Notes: generated by a model not told the origin, from the sequence alone. A stretch of DNA of 64,000 nucleotides from Saccoglossus kowalevskii (GCF_000003605.2 NW_003130542.1:62001-126000), one strand, 5' to 3'. Counted from the first letter of the stretch, positions 1-8,702 are shown. Numbers and translations: made by a program.

Positions 1-156
1 CTAATTAGCGATGTCGGAAAGTTCATTTTTGGGGAGATGTATTGAAAATGTAACATGATTCAATGTTCATTGTGTTCATTGAATAAATCGAAGTGATTTT
101 ATTTAGTGATTCAATTTTTTTTCAATCCTTTCATTTTGTAACTCATCTCGGGGATG

Positions 157-167
157 TAGCTCAGTGG
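157..167 (+). promoter_or_regulatory. Pol III A box of tRNA-Ala (unit 1 as model)
   Basis: TAGCTCAGTGG at gene positions 8-19 fits the eukaryotic A-box consensus bound by TFIIIC. Copies with C11U (units 33, 45), C13G (54, 89) or G19C (90, 94) change it. Confidence 0.85.
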
Positions 168-199
168 TAGAGCGCATGCTTTGCATGTATGAGGCCCCG

Positions 200-210
200 G
201 GTTCGAAACC
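200..210 (+). promoter_or_regulatory. Pol III B box of tRNA-Ala (unit 1 as model)
   Basis: GGTTCGAAACC matches the B-box consensus GGTTCRANNCC exactly. G57C (units 69, 70, 92), G52 changes (9, 51) and G53U (91, 118) damage it. Confidence 0.88.
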
Positions 211-221
211 CGGCATCTCCA

Positions 222-225
222 TTTT
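222..225 (+). terminator. Pol III terminator of tRNA-Ala (unit 1 as model)
   Basis: TTTT directly follows the discriminator A73, so the 3' trailer would be only a few U residues. It is present in nearly all units; unit 12 reads TTAT here. Confidence 0.85.
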
Positions 226-253
226 CTGATGCTGGTTGAAAACAAGTTGATGA

Positions 254-260
254 GGGGGGG
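254..260 (+). repeat. Variable poly-G tract (unit 1 as model)
   Basis: A run of 7 G after TGA in the convergent spacer. Across units it ranges from about 5 G to 13 G (for example 6681-6693, 12054-12066, 14731-14743, 39751-39763) and is sometimes interrupted (GAGTGGGG in units 11, 56, 99, 112). It is the fastest-changing part of the unit. Confidence 0.9.
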
Positions 261-433
261 AAAACGTTTTAGAGATGTGTTGATTCGTAATTGAAAGTAA
301 CATAAAGCTAAACCATTTGATCATCTTGAACCCACTTGTAAATTAGTTGAAGGAAACTATATTCTTCAATTCAGTTATTGCTCAATAGCTTATATTTGGT
401 AGTGACAAGAAATTGACACGCATTCATTGCCTC

Positions 434-437
434 AAAA
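434..437 (-). terminator. Pol III terminator of tRNA-Gly (unit 1 as model)
   Basis: AAAA on the plus strand reads TTTT 12 nt past the tRNA-Gly 3' end. Units 10, 23 and 118 have only three A here, which should weaken termination. Confidence 0.8.
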
Positions 438-459
438 CAATCTGCTGCTGCATTGGCCG

Positions 460-470
460 GGAGTTGAACC
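460..470 (-). promoter_or_regulatory. Pol III B box of tRNA-Gly (unit 1 as model)
   Basis: On the minus strand GGTTCAACTCC fits GGTTCRANNCC. Lost in units 62, 68, 71 and 110; altered in 18, 26, 38, 69, 70, 100 and 117. Confidence 0.86.
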
Positions 471-502
471 CGGATCGACTGCTTGGAAGGCAACCATGCT
501 AA

Positions 503-513
503 CCGTTACACCA
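503..513 (-). promoter_or_regulatory. Pol III A box of tRNA-Gly (unit 1 as model)
   Basis: On the minus strand TGGTGTAACGG, gene positions 8-19, fits the A-box pattern. Confidence 0.82.
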
Positions 514-520
514 CCAATGC

Positions 521-688
521 CAGGCTCATTACAGTTTGTCTAATTAGCGATGTCGGAAAGTTCATTTTTGGGGAGATGTATTGAAAATGTAACATGATTC
601 AATGTTCATTGTGTTCATTGAATAAATCGAAGTGATTTTATTTAGTGATTCAATTTTTTTTCAATCCTTTCATTATGTAACTCATCTC
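521..688. promoter_or_regulatory. Divergent spacer between tRNA-Gly and next tRNA-Ala (unit 1/2 as model)
   Basis: 168 bp shared as 5' flank by two divergent Pol III genes. It includes a palindromic CTAATTAG near the Gly side, two close GTTCATTG direct repeats, and a T8 tract about 35 bp upstream of tRNA-Ala. These could be flanking promoter elements, but nothing is proven; the sequence is highly conserved between units. Confidence 0.6.
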
Positions 689-760
689 GGGGATGTAGCT
701 CAGTGGTAGAGCGCATGCTTTGCATGTATGAGGCCCCGGGTTCGAAACCCGGCATCTCTA
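689..760 (+). tRNA. tRNA-Ala (UGC), unit 2, variant
   Basis: C72U turns the terminal pair into G1:U72; otherwise consensus. Confidence 0.85.
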
Positions 761-987
761 TTTTCTGATGCTGGTTGAAAACAAGTTGATGAGGGGGGGA
801 AAACGTTTTAGAGATGTGTTGATTCGTAATTGAAAGTAACATAAAGCTAAACCATTTGATCATCTTGAACCCACTTGTAAATTTGTTGAAGGAAACTATA
901 TTCTTCAATTCAGTTATTGCTCAATAGCTTATATTTGGTAGTGACAAGAAATTGACACGCATTCATTGCCTCAAAACAATCTGCTGC

Positions 988-1059
988 TGCATTGGCCGGG
1001 AGTTGAACCCGGATCGACTGCTTGGAAGGCAACCATGCTAACCGTTACACCACCAATGC
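988..1059 (-). tRNA. tRNA-Gly (UCC), unit 2
   Basis: Consensus copy. Confidence 0.96.
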
Positions 1060-1227
1060 CAGGCTCATTACAGTTTGTCTAATTAGCGATGTCGGAATGT
1101 TCATTTTTGGGGAGATGTATTGAAAATGTAACATGATTCAATGTTCATTGTGTTCATTGAATAAATCGAAGTGATTTTATTTAGTGATTCAATTTTTTTT
1201 CAATCCTTTCATTTTGTAACTCATCTC

Positions 1228-1299
1228 GGGGATGTAGCTCAGTGGTAGAGCGCATGCTTTGCATGTATGAGGCCCCGGGTTCGAAACCCGGCATCTCCA
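1228..1299 (+). tRNA. tRNA-Ala (UGC), unit 3
   Basis: Consensus copy; flanks match unit 59. Confidence 0.96.
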
Positions 1300-1526
1300 T
1301 TTTCTGATGCTGGTTGAAAACAAGTTGATGAGGGGGGGAAAACGTTTTAGAGATGTGTTGATTCGTAATTGAAAGTAACATAAAGCTAAACCATTTGATC
1401 ATCTTGAACCCACTTGTAAATTAGTTGAAGGAAACTATATTCTTCAATTCAGTTATTGCTCAATAGCTTATATTTGGTAGTGACAAGAAATTGACACACA
1501 TTCATTGCCTCAAAACAATCTGCTGC

Positions 1527-1598
1527 TGCATTGGCCGGGAGTTGAACCCGGATCGACTGCTTGGAAGGCAACCATGCTAACCGTTACACCACCAATGC
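1527..1598 (-). tRNA. tRNA-Gly (UCC), unit 3
   Basis: Consensus copy. Confidence 0.96.
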
Positions 1599-1766
1599 CA
1601 GGCTCATTACAGTTTGTCTAATTAGCGATGTCGGAAAGTTCATTTTTGGGGAGATGTATTGAAAATGTAACATGATTCAATGTTCATTGTGTTCATTGAA
1701 TAAATCGAAGTGATTTTATTTAGTGATTCAATTTGTTTTCAATCCTTTCATTTTGTAACTCATCTC

Positions 1767-1838
1767 GGGGATGTAGCTCAGTGGTAGAGCGCATGCTTTG
1801 CATGTATGAGGCCCCGGGTTCGAAACCCGGCATCTCCA
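1767..1838 (+). tRNA. tRNA-Ala (UGC), unit 4
   Basis: Consensus copy; the spacer after it has the 21-bp TGATG-flanked deletion. Confidence 0.96.
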
Positions 1839-2047
1839 TTTTCTGATGAGGGGGGGGGGGAAACGTTTTAGAGATGTGTTGATTCGTAATTGAAAGTAAC
1901 ATAAAGCTAAACCATTTGATCATCTTGAACCCACTTGTAAATTAGTTGAAGGAAACTATATTCTTCAATTCAGTTATTGCTCAATAGCTTATATTTGGTA
2001 GTGACGAGAAATTGACACGCATTCATTGCCTCAAAACAATCTGCTGC

Positions 2048-2119
2048 TGCATTGGCCGGGAGTTGAACCCGGATCGACTGCTTGGAAGGCAACCATGCTA
2101 ACCGTTACACCACCAATGC
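2048..2119 (-). tRNA. tRNA-Gly (UCC), unit 4
   Basis: Consensus copy. Confidence 0.96.
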
Positions 2120-2287
2120 CAGGCTCATTACAGTTTGTCTAATTAGCGATGTCGGAATGTTCATTTTTGGGGAGATGTATTGAAAATGTAACATGATTCA
2201 ATGTTCATTGTGTTCATTGAATAAATCGAAGTGATTTTATTTAGTGATTCAATTTTTTTTCAATCCTTTCATTTTGTAACTCATCTC

Positions 2288-2359
2288 GGGGATGTAGCTC
2301 AGTGGTAGAGCGCATGCTTTGCATGTATGAGGCCCCGGGTTCGAAACCCGGCATCTCCA
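2288..2359 (+). tRNA. tRNA-Ala (UGC), unit 5
   Basis: Consensus copy. Confidence 0.96.
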
Positions 2360-2586
2360 TTTTCTGATGCTGGTTGAAAACAAGTTGATGAGGGGGGGAA
2401 AACGTTTTAGAGATGTGTTGATTCGTAATTGAAAGTAACATAAAGCTAAACCATTTGATCATCTTGAACCCACTTGTAAATTAGTTGAAGGAAACTATAT
2501 TCTTCAATTCAGTTATTGCTCAATAGCTTATATTTGGTAGTGACAAGAAATTGACACACATTCATTGCCTCAAAACAATCTGCTGC

Positions 2587-2658
2587 TGCATTGGCCGGGA
2601 GTTGAACCCGGATCGACTGCTTGGAAGGCAACCATGCTAACCGTTACACCACCAATGC
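2587..2658 (-). tRNA. tRNA-Gly (UCC), unit 5
   Basis: Consensus copy. Confidence 0.96.
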
Positions 2659-2826
2659 CAGGCTCATTACAGTTTGTCTAATTAGCGATGTCGGAAAGTT
2701 CATTTTTGGGGAGATGTATTGAAAATGTAACATGATTCAATGTTCATTGTGTTCATTGAATAAATCGAAGTGATTTTATTTAGTGATTCAATTTGTTTTC
2801 AATCCTTTCATTTTGTAACTCATCTC

Positions 2827-2898
2827 GGGGATGTAGCTCAGTGGTAGAGCGCATGCTTTGCATGTATGAGGCCCCGGGTTCGAAACCCGGCATCTCCA
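2827..2898 (+). tRNA. tRNA-Ala (UGC), unit 6
   Basis: Consensus copy; 21-bp spacer deletion follows. Confidence 0.96.
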
Positions 2899-3106
2899 TT
2901 TTCTGATGAGGGGGGGGGGGAACGTTTTAGAGATGTGTTGATTCGTAATTGAAAGTAACATAAAGCTAAACCATTTGATCATCTTGAACCCACTTGTAAA
3001 TTAGTTGAAGGAAACTATATTCTTCAATTCAGTTATTGCTCAATAGCTTATATTTGGTAGTGACAAGAAATTGACACGCATTCATTGCCTCAAAACAATC
3101 TGCTGC

Positions 3107-3178
3107 TGCATTGGCCGGGAGTTGAACCCGGATCGACTGCTTGGAAGGCAACCATGCTAACCGTTACACCACCAATGC
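3107..3178 (-). tRNA. tRNA-Gly (UCC), unit 6
   Basis: Consensus copy. Confidence 0.96.
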
Positions 3179-3346
3179 CAGGCTCATTACAGTTTGTCTA
3201 ATTAGCGATGTCGGAAAGTTCATTTTTGGGGAGATGTATTGAAAATGTAACATGATTCAATGTTCATTGTGTTCATTGAATAAATCGAAGTGATTTTATT
3301 TAGTGATTCAATTTTTTTTCAATCCTTCCATTTTGTAACTCATCTC

Positions 3347-3418
3347 GGGGATGTAGCTCAGTGGTAGAGCGCATGCTTTGCATGTATGAGGCCCCGGGTT
3401 CGAAACCCGGCATCTCCA
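3347..3418 (+). tRNA. tRNA-Ala (UGC), unit 7
   Basis: Consensus copy; flanks match unit 80. Confidence 0.96.
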
Positions 3419-3645
3419 TTTTCTGATGCTGGTTGAAAACAAGTTGATGAGGGGGAAAAAACGTTTTAGAGATGTGTTGATTCGTAATTGAAAGTAACAT
3501 AAAGCTAAACCATTTGATCATCTTGAACCCACTTGTAAATTAGTTGAAGGAAAATATATTCTTCAATTCAGTTATTGCTCAATAGCTTATATTTGGTAGT
3601 GACAAGAAATTGACACGCATTCATTGCCTCAAAACAATCTGCTGC

Positions 3646-3717
3646 TGCATTGGCCGGGAGTTGAACCCGGATCGACTGCTTGGAAGGCAACCATGCTAAC
3701 CGTTACACCACCAATGC
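3646..3717 (-). tRNA. tRNA-Gly (UCC), unit 7
   Basis: Consensus copy. Confidence 0.96.
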
Positions 3718-3885
3718 CAGGCTCATTACAGTTTGTCTAATTAGCGATGTCGGAAAGTTCATTTTTGGGGAGATGTATTGAAAATGTAACATGATTCAAT
3801 GTTCATTGTGTTCATTGAATAAATCGAAGTGATTTTATTTAGTGATTCAATTTTTTTTCAATCCTTTCATTTTGTAACTCATCTC

Positions 3886-3957
3886 GGGGATGTAGCTCAG
3901 TGGTAGAGCGCATGCTTTGCATGTATGAGGACCTGGGTTCGAAACCCGGCATCTCCA
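3886..3957 (+). tRNA. tRNA-Ala (UGC), unit 8, variant
   Basis: C47A in the variable loop and C50U in the T stem (still a U:G pair); same pair of changes as unit 79. Confidence 0.88.
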
Positions 3958-4184
3958 TTTTCTGATGCTGGTTGAAAACAAGTTGATGAGGGGGGAAAAA
4001 CGTTTTAGAGATGTGTTGATTCGTAATTGAAAGTAACATAAAGCTAAACCATTTGATCATCTTGAACCCACTTGTAAATTAGTTGAAGGAAACTATATTC
4101 TTCAATTCAGTTATTGCTCAATAGCTTATATTTGGTAGTGACAAGAAATTGACACGCATTCATTGCCTCAAAACAATCTGCTGC

Positions 4185-4256
4185 TGCATTGGCCGGGAGT
4201 TGAACCCGGATCGACTGCTTGGAAGGCAACCATGCTAACCGTTACACCACCAATGC
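4185..4256 (-). tRNA. tRNA-Gly (UCC), unit 8
   Basis: Consensus copy. Confidence 0.96.
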
Positions 4257-4424
4257 CAGGCTCATTACAGTTTGTCTAATTAGCGATGTCGGAAAGTTCA
4301 TTTTTGGGGAGATGTATTGAAAATGTAACATGATTCAATGTTCATTGTGTTCATTGAATAAATCGAAGTGATTTTATTTAGTGATTCAATTTTTTTTCAA
4401 TCCTTTCATTTTGTAACTCATCTC

Positions 4425-4496
4425 GGGGATGTAGCTCAGTGGTAGAGCGCATGCTTTGCATGTATGAGGCCCCGTGTTCGAAACCCGGCATCTCCA
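4425..4496 (+). tRNA. tRNA-Ala (UGC), unit 9, variant
   Basis: G52U breaks T-stem pair 52:62 and alters the B box. Confidence 0.78.
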
Positions 4497-4724
4497 TTTT
4501 CTGATGCTGGTTGAAAACAAGTTGATGAGGGGGGGAAAAACGTTTTAGAGATGTGTTGATTCGTAATTGAAAGTAACATAAAGCTAAACCATTTGATCAT
4601 CTTGAACCCACTTGTAAATTAGTTGAAGGAAACTATATTCTTCAATTCAGTTATTGCTCAATAGCTTATATTTGGTAGTGACAAGAAATTGACACGCATT
4701 CATTGCCTCAAAACAATCTGCTGC

Positions 4725-4796
4725 TGCATTGGCCGGGAGTTGAACCCGGATCGACTGCTTGGAAGGCAACCATGCTAACCGTTACACCACCAATGC
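4725..4796 (-). tRNA. tRNA-Gly (UCC), unit 9
   Basis: Consensus copy. Confidence 0.96.
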
Positions 4797-4964
4797 CAGG
4801 CTCATTATAGTTTGTCTAATTAGCGATGTCGGAAAGTTCATTTTTGGGGAGATGTATTGAAAATGTAACATGATTCAATGTTCATTGTGTTCATTGAATA
4901 AATCGAAGTGATTTTATTTAGTGATTCAATTTTTTTTCAATCCTTTCATTTTGTAACTCATCTC

Positions 4965-5036
4965 GGGGATGTAGCTCAGTGGTAGAGCGCATGCTTTGCA
5001 TGTATGAGGCCCCGGGTTCGAAACCCGCCATCTCCA
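4965..5036 (+). tRNA. tRNA-Ala (UGC), unit 10, variant
   Basis: G65C opens the outer T-stem pair 49:65; recurrent variant (units 13, 33, 75, 81, 96, 108, 109). Confidence 0.82.
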
Positions 5037-5261
5037 TTTTCTGATGCTGGTTGAAAACAAGTTGATGAGGGGGGAAAACGTTTTAGAGATGTGTTGATTC
5101 GTAATTGAAAGTAACATAAAGCTAAACCATTTGATCATCTTGAACCCACTTGTAAATTAGTTGAAGGAAACTATATTCTTCAATTCATTTATTGCTCAAT
5201 AGCTTATATTTGGTAGTGACAAGAAATAGACACGCATTCATTGCCTCAAACAATCTGCTGC

Positions 5262-5333
5262 TGCATTGGCCGGGAGTTGAACCCGGATCGGCTGCTTGGA
5301 AGGCAACCATGCTAACCGTTACACCACCAATGC
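5262..5333 (-). tRNA. tRNA-Gly (UCC), unit 10, variant
   Basis: U43C changes the wobble G27:U43 to G27:C43. The downstream terminator is only TTT. Confidence 0.9.
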
Positions 5334-5501
5334 CAGGCTCATTACAGTTTGTCTAATTAGCGATGTCGGAAAGTTCATTTTTGGGGAGATGTATTGAAAA
5401 TGTAACATGATTCAATGTTCATTGTGTTCATTGAATAAATCGAAGTGATTTTATTTAGTGAGTCAATTTTTTTTCAATCCTTTCATTTTGTAACTCATCT
5501 C

Positions 5502-5573
5502 GGGGATGTAGCTCAGTGGTAGAGCGCATGCTTTGCATGTATGAGGCCCCGGGTTCGAAACCCGGCATCTCCA
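5502..5573 (+). tRNA. tRNA-Ala (UGC), unit 11
   Basis: Consensus copy; interrupted G tract downstream. Confidence 0.96.
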
Positions 5574-5800
5574 TTTTCTGATGCTGGTTGAAAACAAGTT
5601 GATGAGTGGGGGAAAACGTTTTAGAGATGTGTTGATTCGTAATTGAAAGTAACATAAAGCTAAACCATTTGATCATCTTGAACCCACTTGTAAATTAGTT
5701 GAAGGAAACTATATTCTTCAATTCAGTTATTGCTCAATAGCTTATATTTGGTAGTGACAAGAAATTGACACGCATTCATTGCCTCAAAACAATCTGCTGC

Positions 5801-5872
5801 TGCATTGGCCGGGAGTTGAACCCGGATCGGCTGCTTGGAAGGCAACCATGCTAACCGTTACACCACCAATGC
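5801..5872 (-). tRNA. tRNA-Gly (UCC), unit 11, variant
   Basis: U43C strengthens the anticodon stem, as in units 10, 61 and 112. Confidence 0.93.
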
Positions 5873-6040
5873 CAGGCTCATTACAGTTTGTCTAATTAGC
5901 GATGTCGGAAAGTTCATTTTTGGGGAGATGTATTGAAAATGTAACATGATTCAATGTTCATTGTGTTCATTGAATAAATCGAAGTGATTTTATTTAGTGA
6001 TTCAATTTTTTTTCAATCCTTTCATTTTGTAACTCATCTC

Positions 6041-6112
6041 GGGGATGTAGCTCAGTGGTAGAGCGCATGCTTTGCATGTATGAGGCCCCGGGTTCGAAAC
6101 CCGGCATCTCCA
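6041..6112 (+). tRNA. tRNA-Ala (UGC), unit 12
   Basis: Gene body is consensus, but the TTTT terminator reads TTAT; the next T4 is about 45 nt on, so a long 3' trailer is expected. Confidence 0.93.
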
Positions 6113-6336
6113 TTATCTGATGCTGGTTGAAAACAAGTTGGGGGGGGGGAAACGTTTTAGAGATGTGTTGATTCGTAATTGAAAGTAACATAAAGCTAAA
6201 CCATTTGATCATCTTGAACCCACTTGTAAATTAGTTGAAGGAAACTATATTCTTCAATTCAGTTATTGCTCAATAGCTTATATTTGGTAGTGACAAGAAA
6301 TTGACACGCATTCATTGCCTCAAAACAATCTGCTGC

Positions 6337-6408
6337 TGCATTGGCCGGGAGTTGAACCCGGATCGACTGCTTGGAAGGCAACCATGCTAACCGTTACACC
6401 ACCAATGC
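6337..6408 (-). tRNA. tRNA-Gly (UCC), unit 12
   Basis: Consensus copy. Confidence 0.96.
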
Positions 6409-6576
6409 CAGGCTCATTACAGTTTGTCTAATTAGCGATGTCGGAAAGTTCATTTTTGGGGAGATGTATTGAAAATGTAACATGATTCAATGTTCATTGT
6501 GTTCATTGAATAAATCGAAGTGATTTTATTTAGTGAGTCAATTTTTTTTCAATCCTTTCATTTTGTAACTCATCTC

Positions 6577-6648
6577 GGGGATGTAGCTCAGTGGTAGAGC
6601 GCATGCTTTGCATGTATGAGGCCCCGGGTTCGAAACCCGCCATCTCCA
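6577..6648 (+). tRNA. tRNA-Ala (UGC), unit 13, variant
   Basis: G65C. Confidence 0.82.
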
Positions 6649-6880
6649 TTTTCTGATGCTGGTTGAAAACAAGTTGATGAGGGGGGGGGGGGGAAACGTT
6701 TTAGAGATGTGTTGATTCGTAATTGAAAGTAACATAAAGCTAAACCATTTGATCATCTTGAACCCACTTGTAAATTAGTTGAAGGAAACTATATTCTTCA
6801 ATTCAGTTATTGCTCAATAGCTTATATTTGGTAGTGACAAGAAATTGACACGCATTCATTGCCTCAAAACAATCTGCTGC

Positions 6881-6952
6881 TGCATTGGCCGGGAGTTGAA
6901 CCCGGATCGACTGCTTGGAAGGCAACCATGCTAACCGTTACACCACCAATGC
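6881..6952 (-). tRNA. tRNA-Gly (UCC), unit 13
   Basis: Consensus copy. Confidence 0.96.
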
Positions 6953-7120
6953 CAGGCTCATTACAGTTTGTCTAATTAGCGATGTAGGAAAGTTCATTTT
7001 TGGGGAGATGTATTGAAAATGTAACATGATTCAATGTTCATTGTGTTCATTGAATAAATCGAAGTGATTTTATTTAGTGATTCAATTTTTTTTCAATCCT
7101 TTCATTTTGTAACTCATCTC

Positions 7121-7192
7121 GGGGATGTAGCTCAGTGGTAGAGCGCATGCTTTGCATGTATGAGGCCCCGGGTTCGAAACCCGGCATCTCCA
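7121..7192 (+). tRNA. tRNA-Ala (UGC), unit 14
   Basis: Consensus copy. Confidence 0.96.
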
Positions 7193-7420
7193 TTTTCTGA
7201 TGCTGGTTGAAAACAAGTTGATGAGGGGGGGAAAAACGTTTTAGAGATGTGTTGATTCGTAATTGAAAGTAACATAAAGCTAAACCATTTGATCATCTTG
7301 AACCCACTTGTAAATTAGTTGAAGGAAACTGTATTCTTCAATTCAGTTATTGCTCAATAGCTTATATTTGGTAGTGACAAGAAATTGACACGCATTCATT
7401 GCCTCAAAACAATCTGCTGC

Positions 7421-7475
7421 TGCATTGGCCGGGAGTTGAACCCGGATCGACTGCTAACCGTTACACCACCAATGC
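7421..7475 (-). pseudogene. tRNA-Gly pseudogene, anticodon-arm deletion, unit 14
   Basis: 55 nt instead of 72. A 17-bp segment between two TGCT repeats is missing, taking the anticodon and most of its arm; A and B boxes and the acceptor ends remain. First of 13 copies of this form. Confidence 0.93.
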
Positions 7476-7643
7476 CAGGCTCTTTACAGTTTGTCTAATT
7501 AGCGATGTAGGAAAGTTCATTTTTGGGGAGATGTATTGAAAATGTAACATGATTCAATGTTCATTGTGTTCATTGAATAAATCGAAGTGATTTTATTTAG
7601 TGATTCAATTTTATTTCAATCCTTTCATTTTGTAACTCATCTC

Positions 7644-7715
7644 GGGGATGTAGCTCAGTGGTAGAGCGCATGCTTTGCATGTATGAGGTCCCGGGTTCGA
7701 AACCCGGCATCTCCA
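7644..7715 (+). tRNA. tRNA-Ala (UGC), unit 15, variant
   Basis: C47U in the variable loop, expected neutral; shared with units 16, 74 and 114. Confidence 0.94.
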
Positions 7716-7941
7716 TTTTCTGATGCTGGTTGAAAACAAGTTTATGAGGGGGAAAAACGTTTTAGAGATGTGTTGATTCGTAATTGAAAGTAACATAAAG
7801 CTAAACCATTTGATCATCTTGAACCCACTTGTAAATTAGTTGAAGGAAACTATATTCTTCAATTCAGTTATTGCTCAATAGCTTATATTTGGTAGTGACA
7901 AGAAATTGACACGCATTCATTGTCTCAAAACAATCTGCTGC

Positions 7942-8013
7942 TGCATTGGCCGGGAGTTGAACCCGGATCGACTGCTTGGAAGGCAACCATGCTAACCGTT
8001 ACACCACCAATGC
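7942..8013 (-). tRNA. tRNA-Gly (UCC), unit 15
   Basis: Consensus copy. Confidence 0.96.
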
Positions 8014-8181
8014 CAGGCTCATTACAGTTTGTCTAATTAGCGATGTAGGAAAGTTCATTTTTGGGGAGATGTATTGAAAATGTAACATGATTCAATGTTC
8101 ATTGTGTTCATTGAATAAATCGAAGTGATTTTATTTAGTGATTCAATTTTATTTCAATCCTTTCATTTTGTAACTCATCTC

Positions 8182-8253
8182 GGGGATGTAGCTCAGTGGT
8201 AGAGCGCATGCTTTGCATGTATGAGGTCCCGGGTTCGAAACCCGGCATCTCCA
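8182..8253 (+). tRNA. tRNA-Ala (UGC), unit 16, variant
   Basis: C47U; this unit is nearly identical to unit 15 apart from its Gly gene. Confidence 0.94.
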
Positions 8254-8479
8254 TTTTCTGATGCTGGTTGAAAACAAGTTTATGAGGGGGAAAAACGTTT
8301 TAGAGATGTGTTGATTCGTAATTGAAAGTAACATAAAGCTAAACCATTTGATCATCTTGAACCCACTTGTAAATTAGTTGAAGGAAACTATATTCTTCAA
8401 TTCAGTTATTGCTCAATAGCTTATATTTGGTAGTGACCAGAAATTGACACGCATTCATTGCCTCAAAACAATCTGCTGC

Positions 8480-8534
8480 TGCATTGGCCGGGAGTTGAAC
8501 CCGGATCGACTGCTAACCGTTACACCACCAATGC
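8480..8534 (-). pseudogene. tRNA-Gly pseudogene, anticodon-arm deletion, unit 16
   Basis: 55-nt form with the 17-bp deletion. Confidence 0.93.
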
Positions 8535-8702
8535 CAGGCTCATTACAGTTTGTCTAATTAGCGATGTAGGAAAGTTCATTTTTGGGGAGATGTATTGAAA
8601 ATGCAACATGATTCAATGTTCATTGTGTTCATTGAATAAATCGAAGTGATTTTATTTAGTGATTCAATTTTTTTTCAATCCTTTCATTTTGTAACTCATC
8701 TC

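Larger units (their letters stand above)
150..221 (+). tRNA. tRNA-Ala (UGC), unit 1, model copy
   Basis: Delivers alanine at GCA codons in cytosolic translation. The 72-nt gene folds as a full cloverleaf: acceptor GGGGATG/CATCTCC with the alanine identity pair G3:U70, D stem GCTC/GAGC, anticodon stem CATGC/GTATG with loop TTTGCAT (anticodon UGC, U33 present), variable loop AGGCC, T stem CCGGG/CCCGG with loop TTCGAAA, and discriminator A73. There is no intron and no encoded CCA. A and B boxes are intact and TTTT follows at once. It faces tRNA-Gly of the same unit. About 67 of 119 copies in the window match it exactly. Confidence 0.98.
222..448. other. Convergent spacer between tRNA-Ala and tRNA-Gly (unit 1 as model)
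   Basis: About 227 bp between the two gene 3' ends. It holds the terminators of both genes, a poly-G tract of varying length and AT-rich sequence. No frame, RNA fold or known element is recognised. A 21-bp deletion between two TGATG repeats shortens it in units 4, 6, 24, 60 and 65. Confidence 0.8.
449..520 (-). tRNA. tRNA-Gly (UCC), unit 1, model copy
   Basis: Delivers glycine at GGA codons. Minus-strand 72-nt cloverleaf: acceptor GCATTGG/CCAATGC, D stem GTGT/GCAT with G18G19 in the loop, anticodon stem GTTGC/GCAGT with loop CTTCCAA (anticodon UCC), variable loop CGAT, T stem CCGGG/CCCGG with loop TTCAACT, discriminator A. It closely resembles animal tRNA-Gly-UCC from memory of that family. 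No intron and no encoded CCA; TTTT lies 12 nt downstream. About 77 of 119 copies match exactly. Confidence 0.98.

Noticed and set aside
103-324. A 73-codon minus-strand reading frame repeated in most units (starts MIKWFSFMLLS, contains GFEPGASYMQS)
   Set aside because: Its middle is the antisense of tRNA-Ala and the rest is spacer. The frame shifts whenever the G tract changes length, and there is no conserved codon pattern. Matching database proteins would be mis-annotated antisense tRNA.
150-520. tRNA-derived SINE family
   Set aside because: Copies are tandem in one orientation, with intact tRNAs, no tails and no target duplications between units.
150-520. Bacterial, plastid or mitochondrial tRNA operon
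   Set aside because: No encoded CCA, opposite strands, T4 terminators and internal A/B boxes fit nuclear Pol III genes.
449-520. tRNA-Gly read as tRNA-Glu
   Set aside because: The D arm looks Glu-like at a glance, but the loop CTTCCAA gives anticodon UCC (glycine), not UUC.
6681-6693. G-quadruplex from the long G run
   Set aside because: Only one G run per unit is present with no partner runs nearby, so a simple intramolecular quadruplex is unlikely.
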